From: Primulina eburnea
Lineage: Eukaryota > Streptophyta > Magnoliopsida > Lamiales > Gesneriaceae
Reading direction: 5' to 3'
DNA: 64,000 bases
Assembly: GCF_022965805.1 (NCBI RefSeq)
Contig: NC_133101.1
Location: 18,447,054 to 18,511,053 of the forward strand
Shown here: positions 12,327 to 21,782 of the stretch, piece after piece
Layout: the number at the start of each line of letters is the position of its first letter
Numbering within the stretch: the stretch's first letter is position 1
Program-made: the position numbers and the translations under genes
The notes under the pieces: generated by a model
Seen by the model: the letters and a program-made list of their open reading frames with translations, nothing else
Told to the model about the DNA's origin: nothing
The model's database searches: none

Positions 12327-12504
12327 GCGCTCAGGCGGTTGAAAAGCACCGCTCGGGCGCGGCATGTTCGGCCGTGATGTTCGGTTGAACATCTCCTGGC
12401 GCTCGGGCGGTCAAAAACTACCGCTCGGGCGCCGAACCTTCGACCCAAAATTTCAATTTCTAATGTACTGGCGCTCGGGCGGTCACAAACTACCGCTCGG
12501 GCGC
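12327..12504 (-). repeat. GC-rich dyad-repeat cassette in C LTR
   Basis: Three units (12327-12360, 12398-12432 and 12471-12504), each an arm GCGCTCGGGCGGT (first unit one change), a spacer of about 8 bases, then ACCGCTCGGGCGC. Units are about 72 bp apart. Nearly the same arms as in D, although the surrounding LTR has diverged. Confidence 0.8.
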
Positions 12505-12655
12505 CAGATGTTCGGTTGAACATCTCCTGACTTGTAATGCACTTACGCCTGGCTTCTCCTTTCACTTCTTACTTTAGCTCATGTAACCTTCATTCATAGA
12601 AATCTTGTCAATTAATCAATTTTAGATTATAGTACTCAAATCTTGGGCATTACAA

Positions 12656-12823
12656 TAGGGTTCAATTGAGACTAGGATTTTATATTATAGAAAAGATAGG
12701 ATATTTTCCAGATTTGTTGGGATTTGATTTTGTTTCTTTGACTATATAAAGTATACCAATCATTATCTTTATTATTAGAAAATAAGAGGATATGTTCTTG
12801 AATGCCAGACATATTATTCTGCA
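12656..12823 (+). repeat. 3' part of the 5' LTR of old Copia element F
   Basis: This stretch ends ATTCTGCA immediately before a recognisable PBS and contains a TATA box, as expected for an LTR end. Its start is missing because element C inserted here. F is the outermost visible element and hosts E and G as well. Confidence 0.55.
12742..12750 (+). promoter_or_regulatory. TATA box of F LTR
   Basis: CTATATAAAG about 75 bp before the LTR end. Plausible core promoter of F; motif evidence only. Confidence 0.4.
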
Positions 12824-12840
12824 TGGTCTCAGAGACAGGG
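12824..12840 (+). other. Degenerate primer binding site of F
   Basis: TGGTCTCAGAGACAGGG resembles the iMet PBS TGGTATCAGAGC with a change and an extra base. It directly follows the LTR end CA. Confidence 0.5.
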
Positions 12841-12866
12841 ATCGACCATAAATTTTTAAACCAGCC

Positions 12867-13152
12867 ATGGTTGGCGCCAGTTCCAGCGATGACAGTGGTG
12901 CAATCTAATAAACTATCGCTCCCTCATATTCTCTCTTCAAATGACGATCCAAAAATTGAATGGGAAGAATTATTTTGAGTGGGATCAACCAGTCTGACTT
13001 GTTATTGATGACAAAGGCAAGCTTGGGTTTATAAACGGCAAAGTGAAAGCCCCGAGTTTGACCTAACTCGAAATACATCTAAGCAGTGTTTTTCTGAGAA
13101 TTCGCTTGTCACGACATTATTAATCAATTCTATGGAGCCGGATATCGGAAAA
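12867..13152 (+). pseudogene. gag: Copia element F gag, N-terminal part (split by E)
   Basis: Starts at ATG 12867 (MVGASSSDDSGAI). Stops and shifts follow, but an off-frame segment KLNGKNYFEWDQPV with GKLGFINGKVKAP (about 12950-13060) is the signature of the plant Copia Gag family (UBN2/Retrotran_gag type, N-terminal KLxGxNYxxW...). The sequence stops at 13152, where E's LTR begins. The downstream part resumes at 23225 after E and one TSD copy. At least two frame changes plus stops make it a fossil. Confidence 0.7.
13148..13152 (+). repeat. TSD of element E (left)
   Basis: GAAAA, repeated exactly at 23220-23224 after the right LTR. Confidence 0.9.
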
Positions 13153-14252
13153 TGTTGAGGATCGAGTTGAGTTTAGAAGGGGGAGGTTGAATAAACTCAA
13201 CTGCAAACAATAAAATTCTTTCCAAAGGTGTACTAACTCCTGTTAGGGAAATTAGCAGATCTTGTTCAAAGTCAAGGACCAGCAGATCACAGTAAAATGT
13301 GCGGAAAACGATCTGTTGGTTAGTGGGTGAAAAATAGTAAAGCGGATAATCAGCAGATGACACAATGGTTGTTTCTGGAAGTTCGAAGATAAATCTTCTA
13401 CGTCTCCCCTTCTTCTGTTTCCAGAAGGTATCACTAAAAGACTTTGGTGAATACAGTACAGAAGATGTACACACCCACTTCAATAGGACTTACCCTTAGC
13501 CTATTGAAACTCTTAGCTTTGCAACTTAACTTTCTCAAACAGATCCTTAGTTCTGGAAAAGACTCTTTTCCAGTTACAGCTTCTTCTATCAAATAATACA
13601 AATGAAGTGAATATCTTTAAGAAGATGTATCTGAAAATAGCTAGCACAAAATGATCTTAAAAGATCAGAATTCTGCAATGAAGAGTGTGCTGCTTTTTCA
13701 GTGTTGAGCTTTGAGATAACAGTACGTTTTTAGAGATGCTCGAATGATGATTGCAATGTAGTTGGATATGGTTCACTGAAAGATCATCCCTTCTCTTAGA
13801 ATCTTCATCTTAATATATAGCTTCTCTTCAACGTTTAAAATTTGAACGGCTCTTTTTACTTTTCACAGATTCAGTCTATTTGCTGAAAATGGACCCTGCA
13901 AAACATGATAAAGCAATCAGTCTCAGTTTATACCAAAAATGGTAATCCGTCTTAAATGTTATCGTACAACATTTAATGGCATTTAATGAAGCAATAAATT
14001 CTCGTATTACGTTCAAAAAGATTAACGGTAGCATTTAGAAACTTTGAGATGCGCCACTTAGTTCTGGTCTAATAAGCAGTACTTGACAAGTGCTGCTACT
14101 GATTTCATCGTAAACTAAGTGCTTCTGGTTTATATCTACTGGTCTACTTAATATCTACTGGTTTAGCACTATCTACTGGTTCTGCAATATCTACTGGTTT
14201 TGCACTATCTACTGGTTTTGTACTATCAACCACAATCTATTCAATTCTAACA
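13153..14252 (-). repeat. 3' LTR of element E
   Basis: 1100 bp; minus strand TGTTAGAATTG...CCTCAACA. Nearly identical to 22121-23219. It contains TATATATT (13812-13819, minus) as TATA candidate and a short tandem run of ATCTACTGGTT units near 14145-14220 at its U3 end. Confidence 0.93.
14145..14220. repeat. Short tandem repeats at U3 end of E 3' LTR
   Basis: Five to six copies of (T)ATCTACTGGTTYTGCACT-like units about 18 bp long. The same array is in the other LTR at about 23101-23190. Repeats near U3 ends of Copia LTRs often act as enhancers; that role is inferred. Confidence 0.6.
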
Positions 14253-14267
14253 ATTTCCCCCTTTGTG
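14253..14267 (-). other. Polypurine tract of element E
   Basis: Minus strand CACAAAGGGGGAAAT immediately before the 3' LTR, the canonical Copia PPT. Confidence 0.85.
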
Positions 14268-14376
14268 GTGATGCCAAAACCTAGATGTTCTGAGTTAATG
14301 ACGTAGATAACAAAACAGTTGATATTAAGTAGAATCTCGTAAGACAAGAGTTAGTTAAACTAAACACAAATAAAAA

Positions 14377-17300
14377 TTAAGATGTTCCAATATCTCTGAA
14401 AGTGAATTCATCTGGATTTTGATCCCTTTTAGATGAATGAGGTCTGCTGGTACTTGCTCCAGCTCTATCTCTGCTTTCTGCTCTATCTTCTTCCCCCTTT
14501 TTGGCATCAGCCAAGTTGATCTTAGTGATCAATGCATCCATCTGCCCAGATATGATATCAATGCCATTTGTCAGTCGCTCCAGAGTTTGAGTGTGAGAAT
14601 CAATTTTGCCATCCATTAAGTTCATAGTATTGGATAGTGAACGAAACTGGTCCTCATGCTCAGTGAGACGCGAAAGCATGTCAGATTGAGTTGCCATGAT
14701 ATTCACGGAGCTTCTGTATGTAGCTTGTCGAAAGACACTGATTTCAGTTGACATCTTAGTCACAGACTCCGACGTTTTATGGATTACGTTTGACATACGA
14801 TCTGGAAAGAACTGAGCGCCAGCATATTCTGATGCATTGTCATAAGAGATCCTCTTGATTAGATCGTGGAGATTGTGCAGCTCTCTTTGTAGAGTTTCAA
14901 TCTGATACACTAAGTGAACAGGCTCCTCATCCGATGAAGGACTACGTGTGATCAGACGTTGTTTATTGTCTGCAATTCTGGCAATGTGCTCAGCAGATTG
15001 GAGGTAAGGGATAGTCAGAGCATTAGAAGGTTCAGCTTCTGCTTGCATCAGAACTGGTTCAAGTTCAGATGTAGTAGAAAGTCCTTCTGAAGCAATGGAT
15101 TGAAGTATTGGCCTTTCTTCTTGTTGTCCCAATTCAGCAGTTGGAGCAATTAAAGCCTGTGGCTCAACATCAGATGATGAGTTTTTCAACAGAATTGCCA
15201 TCTCTGCTTGATGAGCCTCTGAAAACGTTTCAAGTGCTGGGAGAGATATAGAAGTAGTGACCATATCAGCATCAGTTGCTAAGGCAGTAGCTTCATCAGT
15301 AGCAGTGGCAGGAGCAGAAGCAGTAGCAGAAGAAGGAGCAGTAGCAATAGCAGTAGTTGGAGCAGTAGTAGGAGCAGTAGCAGGAGCAGTAGCAGTAACA
15401 GAAGCAGTAGCATATTCTTGCAATGAGGTGATTGGAGGTGGATCAATAGAAGATACCGACAATATGTCATCTTGTTCTGTTTGCACAATTGCCTCAATGA
15501 CTTCATTAACCGATGCCAGCTCACGAACAGATACAAGTGATGAAGTTTGAATGGGAGCTGCTGGAGATGCAGGAGTACTAAGAGCCTTAACTTCAGAAGA
15601 AGCTTTGGTCAGTTCCTCAACTGACTGTTCTTTTAAAATAGCAGGAATGGTGGTGACACTGAATACTGGAGGTGAAGAGAAATTATTTTCCCTTGCGGCA
15701 ATTTGCTCAGAAAGAGTGGTTAGCTGCTCAGACAGGATTTGAATAACCTTCTGGTCATGGAAAGCAGTAGGACCAGTAGAGTCAAAATTGGACTTCAAGG
15801 TTTTCAGAGTAGTATCCAACTTCGCCTGTTTGATTTTCTCGAAAATGTAATTTAGACGTTGGATGGCCTCTATCACATTCTCTGTTTTTGCAGCATCAAA
15901 GACTTGCTTCTCATATGCAAGAGTTCGAGCAAAAATACCCTTGGTTTTCAGAAACGCAAGGGGGTGGAAAACCCGTACTCTAAGCCATTCATCAAAAAAT
16001 TTCATATCTTCATTGGTTGAGTTCTGAATCTCTTCCAGATGAAGATCAATGGCAGTTTGGATTGTGGAGGGAGCCATTGGTTGGTAAATCAATTCGGTAA
16101 TTTTTCCTTTCCCTTTTCCCGAAACAGTAGGGACTACTGTTTTAAAAGGGGAAGAACCAGAGGCTGATTCTCGAATGACTACCCCAGAAATTGGTCTGAG
16201 GCCTTGAGAAGGAGCAGGCCTTGCTTCAGAGGGTTTTACCTTGATGGATGAAACAGCTTGTGGAAATACCTGGTGGATAGGGACATTTTCCAATTCAGCA
16301 ACAGCTGCTGTTTTCTTGATGCGGATGGTGGTGCGTGGCTTCTTTTTGGAGGGAGTGGTAGGCAGTGAGGATGGTTGGAGAGGTGCTGCTGATTCTTCAG
16401 ATATCGTCTTATCAGAATCAGACAGAATCATAACCCTTTTTCTTTTGATTGTCTTTTGCGCCTCAGCCTGAGATTCCCCGATCTCCTTCTTGACAGCCAA
16501 AAACTCTCCAACAGTTGGTTTTGGCCTTAGAGCAAGCACACTATCAGCATCAGTCATTGTCACAGAAGAACCATCTTCTGCTGCTGTTTTTGAAAAACCA
16601 GCATCTTTCAACATCTTGCTGATTTGCACAGCAAATCCAGTACCTTTCCTCACGATCATATACTTCATGATCTTAAACAAAAAGCTAGCCCAATCTATTT
16701 TCTTTTCAGATGTGATGGCCACCATCACTTGAACCTTTTCTTTGGTCAATTTATCAAATGTTCCAGCTTTGACCAGCAGAGCTTTTGCCACAATATCTGC
16801 GAGTACTTGATACTCAATCTTAAACAGCTTCATGGGGCAGGAGGGTGAAAGTTCTTCCCCAGTAGCAGAAAAGCTTGTCAAGGCATTTGACATATCTTCC
16901 TTGGTGATATCCGAGAGCTCGGAAAGTCCAGAAAATGGCAGAAAGAAGGTGGAACCAAGAAGTGCAGCATCGATGGAGATGGATATATCCCCTTGTGTGT
17001 AGTTGATCTTCCCATCCACAACTTCTGCTCTAGCATAGAAATCAAGAAGAATAGATTTGTAGATAACAGCAGGTGATTCCAAGAACTTTCGGAGTCCAGA
17101 CTTTTCAAGTGATCTGAACATACTAACAAGATTTTCATCTTTAATGGTCAGAACAGATGCAAAGTTCACTTGATAAGCATTCAAAGTATAAGCTGCTGGT
17201 TCTGGAATGTTAGCTGCTGGTTCTGGAATGTGAATGTCTGGTTCTGGATTTTGAATATCCTTGAGGCTGGCTTCTGCATCATCTTCACTATTCAGTTCCA

Positions 17301-18585
17301 GATGAACTCTGTCTAACCTGTTACTTAAATTAGAAATATCAGTAATCTCAGGAGCGCTGCTGTCTTCATCAAAGACAACATGAATAGATTCTTCAACATC
17401 GAGTGTCTTATTGTTGAAAATTCTGAAGGCCTTACTTACTGCTGAATATCCAAGAAATAAACCAGTGTCTGATTTTAAATCAAATACAGCTAAATGGTTT
17501 TTGCCATTATTATGCACAAAGCATCTACAACCGAAGACATGAAAGTAAGATACATTCGGTTTACTCCCTTTCCATATTTCATAGGGAGTCTGATTGTTTC
17601 TCTTGTTGATCATTGTTCTGTTTTGAGTATAGCAAGCTGTATTAATAGCTTCTGCCCAGAAGCGCTGAGAGATGTCTGCATCTGCTAGCATTGTCCTAGC
17701 AGCTTCTTTAAGTGTTCTGTTTCTTCTCTCAGCTACTCCATTTTGTTGAGGCGTCCTGGCAACTGAGTATTCATGATGAATGCCCTGTTCATCTAGATAT
17801 TTCTCAAGAGTTTTGTTAGTGAATTCAGTACCTCGATCACTTCTGATTTTTATGACAGAAACTGATTTTTCATTTTGAATCTTTTTCAGAAGTTTGATCA
17901 AGAGGCTACTGGTTTGATCTTTTCCAGCAAGAAAAATTACCCAAGTAAATCTAGAGAAATCATCAACTACCACAAGAGTGTATCTCATTCCCCCTAAGCT
18001 CATGATAGGGATTGGACCAAATAAGTCCATATGTAATAATTCTAAGCATCTTGAGGATGATTTGCTGCCTTTATTTTTGAAGCTAGATCTTGCTTGCTTA
18101 CCAAGTTGACATGCAGAACATACATGATTCTTAACAAATTTTATGTCAGGCAATCCATCGACTAAGTTCTGCTTTTTGAGATTATTAATAGACTTGAAGT
18201 TTAGATAATTCAATCTTTTGTGCCATAACCAGTGTTTATCACTAAGAGATGCAACTAAACAAATAGGGACAGGAATATGATCTATGTTCCAAGAAATTTT
18301 ATAGGTGTTGCCTTTTCTTATTCCAGTTAAAACAATAGAATCATCAGCATTTTTAACTGTGCAGGTGTGCTTCTGAAATACTACTGAAAATCCATTGTCA
18401 CAAAGTTGACTAATACTGATCAAGTTATAACATAGATTTTCAACTAGTAGCACATCCTTAATAGTGAGATTACCATGGATAATCTTACCCTTACCCACGG
18501 TTCTACCTTTTGAGTTATCTCCAAAGGTTATTTTTGGTCCAGCACAGCTTACTATTTTTGATAGCAGACTCTTCTGTCCAGTCAT
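14377..18585 (-). CDS. Copia integrase fused to a large non-RT accessory protein (1402 aa)
   Basis: Open for 1402 codons; the frame extends about 10-20 codons upstream through a Copia protease motif WYLDSGCSRHM (about 18587-18617) without an ATG, so the true product is probably a polyprotein. Residues 100-170: GAG_pre-integrase zinc finger with W-H (122) and CSAC (156, 159), but the second His of the usual LGH is Tyr (RLNY). Residues 180-345: integrase core with Asp186 (HMDLFG), Asp250 (RSDRGTEF) and Glu286 (NGVAERRNR), i.e. D,D35E. After ESIHVVFDE (399-407), where reverse transcriptase should begin, there is none: PEP repeats (447-464) lead into an unrelated globular region (about 468-690, NAYQVNFASVL...), basic stretches (KRKR 714-717; KKKPRTTIRIKK 747-758), an Ala/Thr tract (about 1059-1105) and a likely coiled-coil C-terminus. 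No YxDD or RNase H motif is present. The second half recalls 'dystroglycan-like' plant transposon ORFs from memory; function unknown. Confidence 0.88.
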   Translation of the reverse strand: MTGQKSLLSKIVSCAGPKITFGDNSKGRTVGKGKIIHGNLTIKDVLLVENLCYNLISISQLCDNGFSVVFQKHTCTVKNADDSIVLTGIRKGNTYKISWNIDHIPVPICLVASLSDKHWLWHKRLNYLNFKSINNLKKQNLVDGLPDIKFVKNHVCSACQLGKQARSSFKNKGSKSSSRCLELLHMDLFGPIPIMSLGGMRYTLVVVDDFSRFTWVIFLAGKDQTSSLLIKLLKKIQNEKSVSVIKIRSDRGTEFTNKTLEKYLDEQGIHHEYSVARTPQQNGVAERRNRTLKEAARTMLADADISQRFWAEAINTACYTQNRTMINKRNNQTPYEIWKGSKPNVSYFHVFGCRCFVHNNGKNHLAVFDLKSDTGLFLGYSAVSKAFRIFNNKTLDVEESIHVVFDEDSSAPEITDISNLSNRLDRVHLELNSEDDAEASLKDIQNPEPDIHIPEPAANIPEPAAYTLNAYQVNFASVLTIKDENLVSMFRSLEKSGLRKFLESPAVIYKSILLDFYARAEVVDGKINYTQGDISISIDAALLGSTFFLPFSGLSELSDITKEDMSNALTSFSATGEELSPSCPMKLFKIEYQVLADIVAKALLVKAGTFDKLTKEKVQVMVAITSEKKIDWASFLFKIMKYMIVRKGTGFAVQISKMLKDAGFSKTAAEDGSSVTMTDADSVLALRPKPTVGEFLAVKKEIGESQAEAQKTIKRKRVMILSDSDKTISEESAAPLQPSSLPTTPSKKKPRTTIRIKKTAAVAELENVPIHQVFPQAVSSIKVKPSEARPAPSQGLRPISGVVIRESASGSSPFKTVVPTVSGKGKGKITELIYQPMAPSTIQTAIDLHLEEIQNSTNEDMKFFDEWLRVRVFHPLAFLKTKGIFARTLAYEKQVFDAAKTENVIEAIQRLNYIFEKIKQAKLDTTLKTLKSNFDSTGPTAFHDQKVIQILSEQLTTLSEQIAARENNFSSPPVFSVTTIPAILKEQSVEELTKASSEVKALSTPASPAAPIQTSSLVSVRELASVNEVIEAIVQTEQDDILSVSSIDPPPITSLQEYATASVTATAPATAPTTAPTTAIATAPSSATASAPATATDEATALATDADMVTTSISLPALETFSEAHQAEMAILLKNSSSDVEPQALIAPTAELGQQEERPILQSIASEGLSTTSELEPVLMQAEAEPSNALTIPYLQSAEHIARIADNKQRLITRSPSSDEEPVHLVYQIETLQRELHNLHDLIKRISYDNASEYAGAQFFPDRMSNVIHKTSESVTKMSTEISVFRQATYRSSVNIMATQSDMLSRLTEHEDQFRSLSNTMNLMDGKIDSHTQTLERLTNGIDIISGQMDALITKINLADAKKGEEDRAESRDRAGASTSRPHSSKRDQNPDEFTFRDIGTS
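15290..15415. repeat. (GCAGTA)-type low-complexity repeat inside the E fusion ORF
   Basis: Imperfect AGCAGTAGCAGGAGCAGTAG hexamer/trinucleotide repeats encode the Ala/Thr-rich tract on the minus strand. They also create spurious Leu- and Ala/Val-rich ORFs in other frames. Confidence 0.8.
17193..17250. repeat. Short tandem repeat at the integrase/accessory junction
   Basis: Three copies of a CTGGTTCTGGAATGT-like 24-27-bp unit encode repeated N/H-I-P-E-P-A-A on the minus strand. They lie exactly between the integrase and the unrelated domain, so they may mark the fusion or recombination site. Confidence 0.65.
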
Positions 18586-18887
18586 ATGTCTTGAACATCC
18601 GCTGTCCAGGTACCATGTAGAGTTACTGACTTCTGCTTTCCTCTGCTGTTCCTACAGACACAAATTTCAGTATCTGGTACCCAAATCTATTTGGGTCCAA
18701 GCCTTATCAGTCCTTTGGGGACCCACATTTGTACAATTCTTGGTGACTTTGTACTTCGGGTATCCAAAGATGTGTGTGCAACAGAGGGTCTGTCATTTAT
18801 AACAGTATGCATGTTAAGATGTTGTCCCTCCCTTCTGTTTTTATTTTCCAGTCTGTATCTCTTCTGAACAGGTTTAGAGTTGTAGTA

Positions 18888-20424
18888 CTAGTAGTTTTTA
18901 ACCTTCATAGGATGTTGTCTTCCAGAGTTGAATTCTTTTCTGAATCTAGAACTCTGGTCAACTCTTTCTCTAGGTTTAACATAGCCCAGACTATAGTGCA
19001 TTCTTCTGTTCATCTGATTTACATTCCTTTCAACTAAAACAGTAGGTACCTCTGGTTCTTGTACCACACTGGATTTCACAAAGTGAATGTATTTCCCTGT
19101 GCACATATCCCGTGTTGGTTTTGTATTCGTTTCAGAAGTGCCTTCATTGTTACAAAAACCGAGACCACTCCTGTCTCCTGACTGTTTTTGCAACTCTTGC
19201 ATCTTTTCCAATGAAACATAAGACTTGTTCTAAGCATTTACCAGTAGCGATAACTTCTGGTTTTCAGAAAGCACCTTTTGGTACTCTGCTTTGGCTCTTT
19301 TATTCTCAGTTATTAATTTACTCATCTTAACTTGTAAATCGTTACAGCTGTCTTCTTGCAAGCAAGTTAACTTACTGTTCCGATTCTTTAAGTTCTGATT
19401 TTCGATCTTAACTTCTTCAAATGATTGAGAAAGTCTGGAATACTCTTTCACCATGTCATGTAGTGCATCAATCAAATCAGTTCGTGTAAATTCATTAGAG
19501 TCAAAATCAAATACCTCTTCAGATGTTGAGATTGAGTCATTATCTGCCATGAGACATTTGACTTCTTCTTCTGCATCACTATCACTGGAATGACTTTCTG
19601 AGTCAGATGACTCAGAACTAGAATCAGCCCATTTTGATTTGCTTTCTTCAGCAATCATTGCTTTTCGATCTCTTCTAGTCTTTTTGTCATTTCTCTTGTG
19701 ATCTTTTCTCTTTTGGTCATCCTTCTTTGGCTTAGGACAATCAGCAATGAAGTGACCTATTTTTCCACAGTTAAAGCATCCCATATCACCAGATGGTGAA
19801 TCTTTCTTGAAGTTGCGATTAGGACCCTAATAGGTTCGATGGTTCTTCTTCATGAACCTGGAAAACTTCTTTACGAATAAGGACATAGCATCACTACTAA
19901 TTTGTTCAGCAGTCTTTTCCAAAGTATTGTCTATGATCACAGTAGGTACTGCCTGAGGTATAGCTGCAGCAGCAGTGGAAGAGGTAGAGGCAGTAGCAGT
20001 AAAGGCAGTAGTGGTAGCAGCAAGAGCCTTAGTGGGTAGGTTTGAAGGCTCTTCTCCACTCCTTACTTCTAATTCGAACTCGTAGGCTTTCAGATCTGCA
20101 AATAGATCATGCAGTTCCAGCTTGTTCAAGTCTTTGGATACTCTCATAGACATTGTTTTAACATCCCATTCTCTGGGTAATGCTCTCATCACCTTGAGAG
20201 CTATTTCTCTGTTGCTATGCTCTTTGCCAAGAGCTGCTAGCTCATTTACCAGACTGCTAAATCTTTCATCAAACTCGTTTAGAGTTTCACCAGCTTTCAT
20301 TTTCAGATTTTCAAACTTCTGCATTGCTACAGATAGTTTGTTTTCCTTGGTTTGCTCATTTCCTTCACATATCTGGATGAGCTTCTCCCAAATTTCTTTT
20401 GCAGTAGAACACATTTTGATCTTG
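18888..20424 (-). pseudogene. gag: Element E Copia gag, C-terminal part with stops
   Basis: Continues the Gag interrupted by the CACTA element at 20425. It encodes the UBN2-type capsid (EIWEKLIQICEGNEQTKE; NEFDERFSSLVNELAAL; VMRALPREWDVKTM), an Ala-rich linker, the CCHC zinc knuckle CFNCGKIGHFIADC (about 19737-19778), a Ser/Asp-rich acidic segment and a coiled-coil tail typical of SIRE/Maximus Gag. In-frame TAG codons at 19829-19827, 19232-19230 and 18890-18888 break it. A further stop and frame change lie before the protease motif at about 18615. It would package element RNA; here at best a truncated capsid could be made. Confidence 0.85.
20422..20424 (+). repeat. TSD of CACTA element (left)
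   Basis: TTG, repeated at 21783-21785. Confidence 0.85.
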
Positions 20425-20454
20425 CACTACAAGAAAAAGCCCAAACAACAACAC

Positions 20455-21075
20455 ACATTTAACAACGGTTTTTGTTAAAACCGTTGTTAAAAAACTTTTA
20501 ACAACGGTTTTTGCAAAAACCGTTGTTAAAAGTGTGTTTTTTAAGAAAAAGACAACGGTTTTTATAAAACTGTTGTCTTTTGGGGGCAAACAACAACGGT
20601 TTTATAAAAACCGTTGTCTTTTGAGTGCAAAAGACAACGGTTTTTTTGATCAAAGATAACGGTTTTATAAAACGTTGTCTTTGAGCGTCTTTTAGGGTCA
20701 AAGACAACGGATTACAGAACCGTTGTCTATGAGCGCTTTTTTTGGTACATTCAACAACGGTTTTGTACATAATAGTTTTTTGTGGTATATTTAGCGACGG
20801 TTTTAACAAAAACCGTCGCTAATTTTAGCGACGGTATTAAATTACTGTCGCAAAATTTTTAATCGGCGACGGTTCATAGTGAACCGTCGCTCAAGTTAGC
20901 GACAGTTAAAGAAAAACCGTCGCATCTTTAAAAGCAGCGACGGTTTTAAAAATATCGTCGCTAAATTTGGCGACAGTGTTATCAAAACCGTCGCTAAATT
21001 TAGCGACAAATAAGATTAAACCGTCGCCGATTTGAAATATTGCGACGGAGATAGTCAAAACCGTCGCTATTTTCA
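20455..21075. repeat. Left subterminal repeat array of the CACTA element
   Basis: About 20 copies of an ACAACGG or GCGACGG core followed by A/T runs. There is a clear switch from the AACGG variant (outer) to the GACGG variant (inner) near 20785, and pairs form self-complementary hairpins. Confidence 0.85.
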
Positions 21076-21123
21076 AAATATTCGTTCCCCCCCTAACTTC
21101 CCTCCTTTTTTCCCATCACTCTC

Positions 21124-21131
21124 TATAAATA
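21124..21131 (+). promoter_or_regulatory. TATA-like box in the CACTA core
   Basis: CTCTATAAATACATA downstream of a repeat array. Could be a relic of the parental transposase promoter; speculative. Confidence 0.3.
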
Positions 21132-21429
21132 CATACAACTTTCATTCAATTTCTTCCACTTCACTTCACAACAATTAAAATTTTTCTCACTTACACAATT
21201 TTACAACTTCACAACACTTAAATTTTTTATCTCTTACATGATTTTACCACTTCACAACACTTAAAATTTTTATATTTTACATGATTTTTTAACAATAACA
21301 AAACAATTAAAATTTTTATCTCTTACACAATTTTATTATTTCACGACACTTAAATATTTTATCTTTTATAAGATTGTATCAATTTACGTATTTATTAAAT
21401 TCTAAATTTTTTTTCATTTTACCTAAAAT

Positions 21430-21760
21430 ATTAGCGACGGATCTCTAAACAGTCGCTATTAGCGACGGTTATTCCACATGAATACTGTCGCTAAATTTAG
21501 CGATGGTTTATATCAATTTCCGTCGCCTTCATATTTTGCGACGGTTTTAAAAACCGTCGCAATTATCATTTGCGACGGTTTTGAAAACCGTCGCAAAATG
21601 AAGATACGACGACGGTTTTTAATTGGCGACGGTTTTGAAAACCGTCGCAAAATATAGCTACAACAACAGTTTTTAACCGTTGTCTTTGAGCGAACATTTA
21701 ACAACACTGGCTTCAACAACAGTTTTAAAAGGGCTACGACAACGGATTTTATCCGTTGTC
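21430..21760. repeat. Right subterminal repeat array of the CACTA element
   Basis: Mirror of the left array: GACGG units inside, AACGG units next to the TIR. Confidence 0.85.
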
Positions 21761-21782
21761 GTATAGCATTTTTCTTGTAGTG

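Larger units (their letters stand above)
10836..12655 (-). repeat. 5' LTR of element C
   Basis: 1820 bp; minus strand starts TGTAATGCCC (12655) and ends GGATCCCCACA (10836). Right flank ATAGG is the predicted TSD; its partner is outside the window. It sits in the LTR remnant of Copia element F. It contains a GC-rich cassette (12327-12504) followed, in LTR direction, by an AT-rich TATA-like run. No ORF with a recognisable product. Confidence 0.85.
20425..21782. mobile_element. Non-autonomous CACTA (En/Spm) DNA transposon
   Basis: 1358 bp, with terminal inverted repeats CACTACAAGAAAAA at both ends and 3-bp TSD TTG, the CACTA superfamily signature. No transposase ORF. The subterminal zones (20455-20775 and 21665-21760) are packed with ACAACGGTTTT / AAAACCGTTGT motifs, and inner zones (20785-21075 and 21430-21655) with GCGACGGTTTT / AAAACCGTCGC motifs in both orientations, many as small palindromes. 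Such subterminal arrays are the transposase-binding sites of CACTA elements. A unique AT-rich core (21085-21425) carries a TATA-like box. Removing the element and one TTG restores the reading frame of E's gag, so it inserted after E. Confidence 0.95.

Noticed and set aside
15257..15550. Ala/Val-rich and Leu-rich ORFs opposite or offset to the E fusion protein
   Set aside because: Frame shadows of the GCAGTA-type repeat. The long minus-strand ORF explains the region.
14377..18585. Host gene interpretation of the 1402-aa ORF
   Set aside because: It is flanked by LTRs, PPT, PBS and gag in the correct order and contains a Copia integrase, so it belongs to element E even though its second half is not a standard retroelement domain.
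20455..21760. Regular short repeats with spacers that could suggest a CRISPR-like array
   Set aside because: Repeats occur in both orientations with variable spacing, inside CACTA TIRs and TSDs of a plant genome. They are subterminal transposase-binding repeats.
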